Assembly: GCA_947165805.1 (NCBI GenBank)
Contig: CAMVBT010000192.1
Coordinates: forward strand, 1 to 5,192
Length of the DNA stretch: 5,192 nt
Origin: an uncultured Clostridia bacterium
Lineage (GTDB): Bacteria; Bacillota; Clostridia; Oscillospirales; Ruminococcaceae
Direction of reading: 5' to 3'
Position 1 is the first letter of the stretch. The number at the start of each line of letters is the position of its first letter. Positions 1 to 5,192 of this stretch are shown here, one piece after another. A model generated the notes under the pieces. The model had not been told where the DNA came from and made no database searches. It saw only the letters and a program-made list of their open reading frames with translations. Both the position numbers and the translations under genes were made by a program.

Positions 1-481
1 CTTCCTTTTCATTTTCCAGCGCGTAGAGCGCCGCCTTTATCTCATTGTAGCCGTAGCCGCGCCTTGCAAGGGCGGCTATTATCTTCTGCATTTCCTTTTT
101 GCCCTCAACACCCGGGAGGAAAAGCCTGTCCGCGTACTTTTTCCGCAGTATCTGCGTTATCTCCGCGGTGATGTCCTCGTCCGAATATCTGCCGAGAGCC
201 TCATCTATCGTGTCCGCTTCGAGACCCTTCTGCCGCATCATCACGGCAGCACGGCTCCTGCCGTAGCCCCGCACCTCGATATAGCTTCGGGCAAGTTTTT
301 CCGCGTAACGCCTGTCGTCCACATAGCCGTACTCACACATCAGGTCGGCTACCGTCTGAACGGTCTGCTCGCTGTAATGCTCGCGGAGCTTCGCCATGAG
401 CTCGTTGCGTCCGTACTCACGGGCGGCGATCAGGTGCATGGCTCGGCGTTTCGCTATATCAAGCTCGTCGGGCTTACTCAT
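1..481 (-). CDS. recX: RecX family regulator of RecA (3' end beyond window)
   Basis: RecX binds RecA filaments in the cytoplasm and limits their growth and activity. The frame read from 481 down to the window edge gives 160 codons with no stop. The family usually has about 150-210 residues, so little is missing. The protein is basic and helical, as expected for tandem three-helix RecX repeats. Recognisable RecX blocks are [17 protein letters not shown] (51-67), followed by a short stretch ending in RQKGL (83-87), and a C-terminal repeat [16 protein letters not shown] near the window edge. The ATG at 481 overlaps the recA stop codon (ATGAGTAA, 8 bases shared, +1 frame). No Shine-Dalgarno sequence lies at normal distance; the nearest GAGGAA is about 19 nt upstream, so translation is probably coupled to recA. 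An internal ATG at codon 15 is a less likely start. Identity is judged from motif memory and position after recA. Confidence 0.93.
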   Translation of the reverse strand, partial: MSKPDELDIAKRRAMHLIAAREYGRNELMAKLREHYSEQTVQTVADLMCEYGYVDDRRYAEKLARSYIEVRGYGRSRAAVMMRQKGLEADTIDEALGRYSDEDITAEITQILRKKYADRLFLPGVEGKKEMQKIIAALARRGYGYNEIKAALYALENEKE

Positions 482-1688
482 TGATGTCGTCTATCGAGAA
501 TTCCTCGAAATCATCGTCCGCGGAAATCACGACACTGCTCTTTTTGGGCTTGCCGCGCTTGGGCTTATCGGCAGGCTTGTCCTCCGCTGCCGGAGCAGGG
601 GCTTCCTCGGGAGCGGCGGCCGCGGGAGCTTCGGCTTCTCCGGCTTCCTCGTCCTCGAGCTTGTCCGCGCTTGCCCATATCTTCTCCTCGATCTCTGCCA
701 TAACGGCGGGATTGTCGTCGAGGAACTTCTTTGTATTCTCTCTGCCCTGCCCTATGCGCATATCCTCATAGCTGAACCATGCGCCGGACTTCTTGATTAT
801 GCCCAGCTCCTGCGCGTAGTCGAGCACTTCGCCGGTGCGGGAGATGCCGTGGCCGAAGATCATATCGAACTCGCAGGTCTTGAAGGGCGGAGCCACCTTA
901 TTCTTGATGACCTTGCACTTTGTACGGTTGCCTATGGTCTCCGAGCCGTCCTTTATGGGCTCGCCCTTGCGCACCTCGATGCGCACGGAAGCGTAGAACT
1001 TGAGCGCTCTGCCGCCCGGGGTAGTCTCGGGGTTGCCGTACATAACGCCTATCTTCTCGCGTATCTGGTTTATGAATATCGCAACTGTGTTGGTCTTGGA
1101 GATGACCGCGGTGAGCTTCTTCATTGCGGCGGACATCAGTCTCGCCTGAACACCGACGAAGGTGTCGCCCATATCGCCGTCGATCTCGGCCTTGGTCACC
1201 ATTGCCGCCACGGAGTCGAGGACGATAATGTCTATCGCGCCGGAACGTACAAGGGCTTCCATTATATCGAGCGCCTGCTCGCCGGTGTCGGGCTGCGATA
1301 CGATCAGCTGATCCACGTCAACGCCCAGCTTGCGGGCATATACGGGGTCAAGAGCGTGCTCGACATCGACGAACGCCGCTATACCGCCGCGCTTCTGCGC
1401 CTCGGCTATGGCGTGGAGGGTAACGGTGGTCTTACCGCCGGACTCCGGTCCGAAGATCTCTATGATCCTGCCCTTGGGCAGACCTCCGATGCCGAGCGCC
1501 ATATCAAGTCCGATAGAGCCGGTGGGCAGCGACTCTACATCGAGGGTCGTCTTTTCGCCCATTCTCATTACCGAGCCTGCGCCGAACTGTTTTTCTATCT
1601 GTGCTATCGCTTCGTCAAGAGCCTTTCTCTTGTCGTCGGCGGTAACGGGTTTTTCAAGTCCTTTTTTGGGTGCTGCTGCTTTTGCCAT
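474..1688 (-). CDS. recA: RecA recombinase / DNA strand-exchange ATPase
   Basis: RecA forms filaments on single-stranded DNA, drives homologous pairing and strand exchange, and triggers LexA self-cleavage in the SOS response. The 404-residue frame is complete. Visible landmarks are Walker A GPESGGKT (80-87), the catalytic glutamate in [10 protein letters not shown] (E110, matching E. coli E96), Walker B IIVLDS (154-159), the L1-side block [14 protein letters not shown] (173-186), and the L2 region [20 protein letters not shown] (207-226). The C-terminal domain ends near residue 345. It is followed by an Ala/Pro/Glu-rich linker, a basic patch KPKRGKPKK (375-383) and an acidic end, making the protein about 50 residues longer than E. 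coli RecA. The fifth Walker A residue is Gly (GGC codon) where Ser is usual. The ATG start is supported by AAAGGAAG 9 nt upstream. It is the first gene of a recA-recX unit, with its own promoter at 1749-1777. Confidence 0.99.
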   Translation of the reverse strand: MAKAAAPKKGLEKPVTADDKRKALDEAIAQIEKQFGAGSVMRMGEKTTLDVESLPTGSIGLDMALGIGGLPKGRIIEIFGPESGGKTTVTLHAIAEAQKRGGIAAFVDVEHALDPVYARKLGVDVDQLIVSQPDTGEQALDIMEALVRSGAIDIIVLDSVAAMVTKAEIDGDMGDTFVGVQARLMSAAMKKLTAVISKTNTVAIFINQIREKIGVMYGNPETTPGGRALKFYASVRIEVRKGEPIKDGSETIGNRTKCKVIKNKVAPPFKTCEFDMIFGHGISRTGEVLDYAQELGIIKKSGAWFSYEDMRIGQGRENTKKFLDDNPAVMAEIEEKIWASADKLEDEEAGEAEAPAAAAPEEAPAPAAEDKPADKPKRGKPKKSSVVISADDDFEEFSIDDINE

Positions 1689-1697
1689 ATTACTATT

Positions 1698-1705
1698 CTT
1701 CCTTT
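1698..1705 (-). promoter_or_regulatory. recA ribosome binding site
   Basis: On the minus strand AAAGGAAG lies 9 nt before the ATG at 1688. This purine-rich Shine-Dalgarno match at normal spacing fixes the recA start. Confidence 0.8.
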
Positions 1706-1748
1706 CCGGTGTACGGGGGCTGCCCGAATTTCCTGTTTTTACAGTATC

Positions 1749-1777
1749 ATAATATCACAAATGCGTTGATTATTCAA
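1749..1777 (-). promoter_or_regulatory. recA promoter (sigma-A type)
   Basis: Reading the minus strand, a -35 box TTGAAT (1777-1772) is followed after exactly 17 nt by TATTAT (1754-1749). TGA sits directly before the -10 box, giving an extended -10. Transcription would start near 1742 and leave a leader of about 50 nt. The region lies between the tetR stop and recA, the right place for a recA promoter. I see no GAAC-N4-GTTC SOS box of the Bacillus/Clostridia type in 1689-1820. Confidence 0.7.
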
Positions 1778-1792
1778 TATTCAGAGAAGCAT

Positions 1793-1812
1793 CTGTCCCG
1801 AAAACGGGACAG
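1793..1812 (-). terminator. Perfect hairpin after the tetR-like gene, probable weak terminator
   Basis: The arms CTGTCCCG (1793-1800) and CGGGACAG (1805-1812) are perfectly complementary, with an 8 bp stem and a 4 nt loop. On the minus strand the hairpin begins 8 nt after the tetR-like stop codon, as an intrinsic terminator would. The downstream run is only ATGCTTCTCT, without a real U-tract, so termination may be leaky and allow read-through toward recA. It also ends about 16 bp upstream of the recA -35 box, so a protein-binding operator is a possible alternative role. Confidence 0.5.
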
Positions 1813-1820
1813 TTCGGTAC

Positions 1821-2381
1821 TCACGCGAGCCCTGTCCATTCCTTTGCTATCTCGCCGATGACGTCCTTCTTTATCTCGAGCATACGCATGAACTGCGCTT
1901 TGAGGTCGCTTTTCATGCCGCCGCGCTGCCAATCGAGGATATAGCCGAAGCAGGCGCATTTGTAGAAATTTATTATCACCTCGCGGTCGAAGCCGTCTAT
2001 GGCGTCAGCGGGGATCACGTTATTGACGTATGCGGCAACGAGCTGTTCGCACACTCTCCAGAGATACTGCTCGTATATGTCGCGGCTCAACGAATTATAG
2101 ATGTGCATTACAGCTCTGCGGTTATTCTTCGCGAAGCTGAGGGCAGCGTCAAGGCACTGTTCCAGCGTGGTTATGGACGGGTATTCCGCGATGATATTCT
2201 CTGCCTGTTCGAGCACCATTGTCTTGATCAGCGACGGCAGATCGCGGAAGTGGTAATAGAACGAGTTGCGGTTTATGCCGCAGTCCTCGGTTATATCCTT
2301 TATCGTTATCTGGTTCAGCGGCTTTTCGTTGAGCAGTTTCAGTGCCGACGCCTTGATAGCCTTTTCCGTCAGATTGGACAC
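1821..2381 (-). CDS. TetR/AcrR-family transcriptional regulator
   Basis: A DNA-binding regulator, most likely a repressor that responds to a small ligand. From the GTG at 2381 the product has 186 residues, typical for the family. The N-terminal TetR domain covers about residues 3-50. Its helix-turn-helix region reads ITIKDITEDCGINRNSFYYH (25-44), followed by FRD, a strong match to TetR proteins of Clostridia with a small helical C-terminal domain (TetR_C_8 / DhaS-like, from memory). The remainder is helical and gives no ligand clue. The start choice matters: AAGGAG (2391-2396) directly abuts an in-frame ATG at 2390 with no spacer, but lies 9 nt before GTG 2381. An upstream ATG at 2414 would include the Shine-Dalgarno sequence within the coding region. 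The gene is divergent from the ATPase-like gene at 2677, suggesting that gene and itself as targets. Confidence 0.92.
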   Translation of the reverse strand: MSNLTEKAIKASALKLLNEKPLNQITIKDITEDCGINRNSFYYHFRDLPSLIKTMVLEQAENIIAEYPSITTLEQCLDAALSFAKNNRRAVMHIYNSLSRDIYEQYLWRVCEQLVAAYVNNVIPADAIDGFDREVIINFYKCACFGYILDWQRGGMKSDLKAQFMRMLEIKKDVIGEIAKEWTGLA

Positions 2382-2390
2382 TCCCGTCAT

Positions 2391-2396
2391 CTCCTT
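2391..2396 (-). promoter_or_regulatory. Ribosome binding site that favours the GTG start of the tetR-like gene
   Basis: AAGGAG on the minus strand directly touches the ATG at 2390, which is too close for that codon to be used. It is 9 nt from the in-frame GTG at 2381, an ideal spacing. This supports a 186-residue product over longer alternatives. Confidence 0.7.
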
Positions 2397-2417
2397 TTTT
2401 TTCTGTCCACGCATTCT

Positions 2418-2446
2418 ATTATAGCATATAAAGAAGAAAAAAGCAA
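2418..2446 (-). promoter_or_regulatory. Proximal promoter of the tetR-like gene
   Basis: On the minus strand, -35 TTGCTT (2446-2441), a 17 nt spacer, and a perfect -10 TATAAT (2423-2418) preceded by TGC, which makes an extended -10. Transcription would begin near 2411, giving a short leader that contains the AAGGAG site at 2391-2396. Confidence 0.75.
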
Positions 2447-2523
2447 TGGGAGAAGTGGCCGAAAAGGAAAAATAACTTCCGGAGGAAATATTGGGAGCGC
2501 GGGCTCCGCGCTTATAGCATATA
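2419..2523. repeat. 12 bp exact direct repeat TTATAGCATATA
   Basis: The same 12 bases occur at 2419-2430 and 2512-2523. On the minus strand each copy reads TATATGCTATAA and covers the extended -10 region of one of the two candidate promoters of the tetR-like gene. The copies may simply reflect two similar promoters, or they may be binding sites for a regulator. Confidence 0.75.
2496..2512. repeat. Small GC-rich inverted repeat
   Basis: AGCGCG (2496-2501) and CGCGCT (2507-2512) are perfect inverted copies around a 5 nt loop. This GC-rich patch stands out in an otherwise AT-rich control region. It overlaps the end of the distal minus-strand -10 box. There is no U-tract on either side, so it is not a clear terminator, and its role is unknown. 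Confidence 0.45.
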
Positions 2524-2539
2524 CATGAAAAAAAATCAA
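2511..2539 (-). promoter_or_regulatory. Candidate distal promoter of the tetR-like gene
   Basis: On the minus strand, -35 TTGATT (2539-2534), a 17 nt spacer and -10 TATAAG (2516-2511), again with TGC before the -10. Its -35 box is the mirror copy of the -35 box of the plus-strand promoter at 2552-2580. The expected start near 2504 would give a leader of about 120 nt. It is weaker by consensus than the proximal promoter. Confidence 0.5.
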
Positions 2540-2560
2540 GGCTGAACGTGCTTGATTTTT
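2531..2560. promoter_or_regulatory. 10+10 bp inverted repeat, candidate TetR operator
   Basis: AAAAATCAAG (2531-2540) and CTTGATTTTT (2551-2560) are perfect inverted copies separated by 10 nt. The right arm holds the -35 box of the ATPase-like gene and the left arm holds the -35 box of the distal minus-strand promoter. A dimeric TetR protein binding here would block both. The stem is AT-rich, so as RNA it would be a poor terminator, and no plus-strand gene lies upstream in need of one. The operator role is inferred from symmetry and position. Confidence 0.5.
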
Positions 2561-2580
2561 CATAGATATTGTGGTATAAT
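2552..2580 (+). promoter_or_regulatory. Promoter of the ATPase-like gene
   Basis: -35 TTGATT (2552-2557), a 17 nt spacer and a perfect -10 TATAAT (2575-2580) preceded by TGG, an extended -10. The start would be near 2587, giving a leader of about 90 nt before the ATG at 2677. I see no strong hairpin or riboswitch in that leader. Confidence 0.8.
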
Positions 2581-2660
2581 AGATGTGATTTTCAAATATA
2601 TAGTACCCAACCCGGATAAACACCAACTAAACGTTGTGACATAAAAAAGTATAACAGATC

Positions 2661-2666
2661 GAAAGG
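2661..2666 (+). promoter_or_regulatory. Ribosome binding site of the ATPase-like gene
   Basis: GAAAGG ends 10 nt before the ATG at 2677. An in-frame TAA sits immediately before that ATG, so no longer in-frame start is possible and this site fixes the start. Confidence 0.65.
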
Positions 2667-2676
2667 CTGAACATAA

Positions 2677-5192
2677 ATGGCAAAGGTTTTTGAGTTTTCC
2701 AATGAATATACGGGACTTGACGAAGAGAAAGTCCGTGACAATACAGAACTGTACGGCTACAACAGCGATACGAAGCTGGACGAGAAGGAAAAAAGCTACA
2801 GCCCCGTAAAAGCGTTCCTGAACCTGCGGTTCTTCATAATGCTCGCCGCCGCCGCGATAAGTATGTGGCACGGCGTGATAACCGACGAGAACAGCATGGC
2901 AGAGATATGCGCGAGCATCATGCTCCTGCTTCTCTGCGGGCTTTATGTGGCTTCGGAGATAGTAAAGAACACCTACTGCGACAAATATTTCTTTAAGCTG
3001 AAAGACCGCTCAAAAGCCGAATACCGCATAGTGCGCGGCGGTGAGATACGCGGCATCAGCCGTGAGCATATCGTCCCGGACGACATTCTCGTGCTTGAAG
3101 AAGGCGAGAGCGTTCCCGCGGACGCTCACCTGCTCGAAATAAAAGATCTCACCGTAGACGAGAGTATCCTTACCGGCAGCAAGGAGCCCGTAAAGAAAAT
3201 AACAGGCGCGGACAACGTGAACGAGGAATTCAAGAGAAGCTGCATATACAAGGGTACGAAGATAATCACCGGACGGCTCGTGGCGCGCGTCACAGCGACA
3301 GGCGTGGACACAAAGCTGTTCAAGCAGTACGGCGCCGTGCATGAGGCCGAGGTCTATTACACATCTCTTGAAAAGCTCGTTATGCGCATCTCGGGCATAT
3401 TCACAGCTGTCGCGGCAGTCCTGCTCGTAGCCGCGGCGTTCACATTTATCCATGTAAGCGTCAATATCCCGTTCTATGACACTATATATAGTGCGTTCTG
3501 GCCGGCTGCGTCGTTCGCGCTCTGCTTTATCCCTGCCGAGACCGCGTCGATTATTCGTCTTTATTACATAAAAGGAGCGCAAAAGCTCGAAGAAAAGGGT
3601 ATCTGGGTGAAAAGTCTCCGGACTGTGGAATATATCAACGCCGTTACCTGCATACTTATTGATAAGAACGGAATGGTCACAAAGAAGAATATGCAGGTCG
3701 CGGACACCCTGACAGCCAACGAGACCATGCTTTCCAACGTGTCGGTGCTCGCGTGCAGCCGCAAGCCCGACGATCCGTTCGATCAGGCTATCATTCTCGA
3801 CGCTTCTTTCAAGGGGCAGGACACCTCGGAGCTGACATCGAACGAGTGCCTTAAAGAGTACGCCTTCGACGAGAACGAGGGTGCCGCGGGCAACCTCTGG
3901 ATAGTCGGCGGGGCAAGGCTCCTGTGCATAAAGGGCAACCCCGAAAAGCTCCTGCCGCTCTGCGACGTGCCGAACGATATGCTCTACACGGTGCAGAACA
4001 AAATGGTCTCCTACGCGCAGACCGGCTATAACGTGCTTGCTGTCGCCTACGCGACACTTGCCGAGGACGCGGAGATACCGGAAAAGATAAGCTCTGCGCA
4101 CTATAACTTCATGGGTCTCATCGCGTTTGAGGAACAGACCAAGGACTATATACCCGCCGCCATTCTCGGCTGCCGCAAGGCCGGCGCCCGTGTCATAATG
4201 ACCACAGGCGACAGCGCCGAGACCGCACTCGCCGTTGCGAAGAAAATAGGCATCAGGGGCGACAAGGCTGTCACCGGCGATATGCTCGCCGGGGGCGGAG
4301 ACATAGACCTCACCGATGTGGGCGTTTTCGCGCGCATAACATACGATATGAAGCGTGACATCATACGCCGCCTTCAGGACGCGGGCGAGGTCGTGATGAT
4401 AACCGGCGAGACCGCCACCGACAGCGATCTGCTGGAGCTCGCGGACGTGGGAGTTTCCCTCGCGAGCCGTGTCACCGGTGCGGCGTTCGAGGAGTGTGAC
4501 GTTATCGTAAACAACGACAGCTTCGAGACCGCAAAGGATATCCTTGGTGTCGCGAGACAGTCCCACATGAATATAAAAAGGTGTATTTCCGCGGCAATAA
4601 CCGCTTTTCTCGCACTTGCAGGCTTCGCGGTATTTAACTTCCTTATCGGCACGCAGCCTGTGGTCTCCCCCGTTATCGGAGCACTCATAACAATTGTAGT
4701 CGTTCCCCTCGCGTCGTTCATGTTCTTCGAGAACACCGCCGACCTGCGCACCATGACCGAGCCCTCGGTATACATCGGACGCGGAAAGCTCCGCAAGGGC
4801 TTCTTTGTCAGACCGCTCCTGCAGGCGATAGGCCTCGGCGCGGCAGAAATAATCTATTATCTGATGTCCTCGGGCTACAACGGCACCGAGGCGGAGTCCG
4901 CCGACGCGCTGACAGTGCTCTGCCGCAGCGGTTTCCTGCTGCTATTCGTGTTCGGACTGCTCTTTACCTGCCTTGCCAACCTCGGTGACCGCGGTATCAT
5001 CGGTATAATCAAATCCGGCAATACAATGTCATGGCTTGTCTCGGGCTGTATGCTCGCCGGAGCCCTCGCCCTCGTTTTCGTACCTGTTCTCAATTCCGTG
5101 TTCGGCCTCGCTGCCCCCGAAATCCTCACCCTCCTCGGCGGCGTCGCCATGACCGTCATCTTCCAACTCCCCGCCGAACTCATCGGCCTTTC
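2677..5192 (+). CDS. P-type ATPase-like membrane protein with degenerate catalytic and ion-site motifs (3' end beyond window)
   Basis: The 838 codons in the window have no internal stop, and P2-type pumps usually have about 850-950 residues, so the frame is nearly complete. Domains in order: cation-ATPase N-terminal region (about 1-48), M1-M2 (52-95), actuator domain (about 105-225), M3-M4 (236-294), P and N domains (about 310-620), and M5-M10 (633-835). Family features kept are VDESILTG (160-167), the aspartate D329 with K330, KGNPE (419-423, usual KGAPE), TGD (510-512), and VFAR followed by GEVVMITG. Altered motifs are TGES to TGSK (166-169), DKTGT to DKNGM (329-333), PEGL to PAET (286-289), DPLR-like to EQTK (486-489), and GDGxND to GETATD (577-582). 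M5 and M6 lack the usual acidic and Asn residues. Normal pumps hydrolyse ATP via a phospho-aspartate to move cations; here transport is doubtful. It has its own promoter and lies divergent from a TetR gene. Possible roles are a pseudo-pump, a sensor or a pump with a changed substrate; all are inference. Confidence 0.9.
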   Translation, partial: MAKVFEFSNEYTGLDEEKVRDNTELYGYNSDTKLDEKEKSYSPVKAFLNLRFFIMLAAAAISMWHGVITDENSMAEICASIMLLLLCGLYVASEIVKNTYCDKYFFKLKDRSKAEYRIVRGGEIRGISREHIVPDDILVLEEGESVPADAHLLEIKDLTVDESILTGSKEPVKKITGADNVNEEFKRSCIYKGTKIITGRLVARVTATGVDTKLFKQYGAVHEAEVYYTSLEKLVMRISGIFTAVAAVLLVAAAFTFIHVSVNIPFYDTIYSAFWPAASFALCFIPAETASIIRLYYIKGAQKLEEKGIWVKSLRTVEYINAVTCILIDKNGMVTKKNMQVADTLTANETMLSNVSVLACSRKPDDPFDQAIILDASFKGQDTSELTSNECLKEYAFDENEGAAGNLWIVGGARLLCIKGNPEKLLPLCDVPNDMLYTVQNKMVSYAQTGYNVLAVAYATLAEDAEIPEKISSAHYNFMGLIAFEEQTKDYIPAAILGCRKAGARVIMTTGDSAETALAVAKKIGIRGDKAVTGDMLAGGGDIDLTDVGVFARITYDMKRDIIRRLQDAGEVVMITGETATDSDLLELADVGVSLASRVTGAAFEECDVIVNNDSFETAKDILGVARQSHMNIKRCISAAITAFLALAGFAVFNFLIGTQPVVSPVIGALITIVVVPLASFMFFENTADLRTMTEPSVYIGRGKLRKGFFVRPLLQAIGLGAAEIIYYLMSSGYNGTEAESADALTVLCRSGFLLLFVFGLLFTCLANLGDRGIIGIIKSGNTMSWLVSGCMLAGALALVFVPVLNSVFGLAAPEILTLLGGVAMTVIFQLPAELIGL

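Larger units (their letters stand above)
2538..2672. repeat. 10 bp exact direct repeat AAGGCTGAAC
   Basis: The copies lie at 2538-2547, in the inverted-repeat arm and loop, and at 2663-2672, overlapping the Shine-Dalgarno region of the ATPase-like gene. They could be a second regulator site or chance. Confidence 0.5.

Noticed and set aside
396..1769. 457-codon plus-strand open frame across recA
   Set aside because: Antisense shadow of recA; low-complexity translation with no recognisable domain.
1798..1817. CCGAA...TTCGG inverted repeat as a LexA box
   Set aside because: Spacing is 10 nt and the GAAC/GTTC cores are not both present, so it does not match the known SOS box; it overlaps the stronger 8 bp hairpin.
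2480..2516. Tiny plus-strand frame (TTG start after GGAGG, 8 codons) as a leader peptide
   Set aside because: It lies upstream of the plus-strand promoter at 2552-2580, so it would not be in that transcript, and no other plus-strand promoter was seen before it.
2387..2626. Minus-strand frame of 79 codons in the divergent control region
   Set aside because: It covers promoters and repeats, has no good ribosome binding site and shows no protein-like pattern.
3010..4566. 518-codon open frame on the minus strand opposite the ATPase-like gene
   Set aside because: It is the antisense shadow of the plus-strand gene. The translation is rich in His, Cys, Arg and Val without domain motifs, and no ribosome binding site or promoter was seen. 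The plus frame has full P-type ATPase architecture.
2677..5192. ATPase-like gene as a decaying pseudogene
   Set aside because: 838 codons without a stop or frameshift, intact domain spacing, a good promoter and a clear start argue against simple decay, though the motif changes remain unexplained.
1..5192. CRISPR array, tRNA, rRNA, insertion sequence or prophage attachment site
   Set aside because: No regularly spaced repeats, tRNA-like cloverleaf, rRNA sequence or transposase-like coding region was seen.

Overview
The window looks like chromosomal DNA from a Gram-positive anaerobe of the class Clostridia, most likely a Ruminococcus or Oscillospiraceae relative. This is inferred from the style of the RecA and RecX proteins, a TetR regulator of a type common in Clostridia, moderate GC content, and sigma-A-type promoters with extended -10 boxes. 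No database search was possible, so the taxonomy is tentative.

Layout. Positions 1-481 (minus strand) hold recX, whose 3' end runs off the window. Positions 474-1688 (minus) hold a complete recA. Its last 8 bases overlap the start of recX, so the two form a recA-recX operon. Positions 1689-1820 hold the recA leader and promoter, plus a hairpin that follows the next gene. Positions 1821-2381 (minus) hold a TetR-family regulator, probably starting at a GTG codon. Positions 2382-2676 are a non-coding divergent control region with one plus-strand promoter, two candidate minus-strand promoters, a 10+10 bp inverted repeat carrying two mirrored -35 boxes, and short exact direct repeats. From 2677 to the window end (plus strand) runs one open frame of 838 codons with no stop inside the window.

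That long plus-strand gene is the main discovery. It has the complete layout of a P2-type (calcium-pump-like) P-type ATPase: N-terminal cation-ATPase domain, actuator domain, phosphorylation and nucleotide domains, and ten predicted membrane segments. Yet many of its signature motifs are altered. TGES reads TGSK, DKTGT reads DKNGM, the M4 PEGL reads PAET, GDGxND reads GETATD, and the polar or acidic ion-binding positions of M5 and M6 are hydrophobic. The frame is intact and has its own promoter and ribosome binding site. It therefore looks like a maintained pseudo-pump or a repurposed P-type ATPase rather than a decaying gene.

How the parts work together. RecA is the recombination and SOS protein, and RecX modulates RecA filaments. 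The TetR-like protein is transcribed divergently from the ATPase-like gene, the usual arrangement for a local repressor and its target. The inverted repeat over the ATPase -35 box is the best candidate operator. That link is inference.
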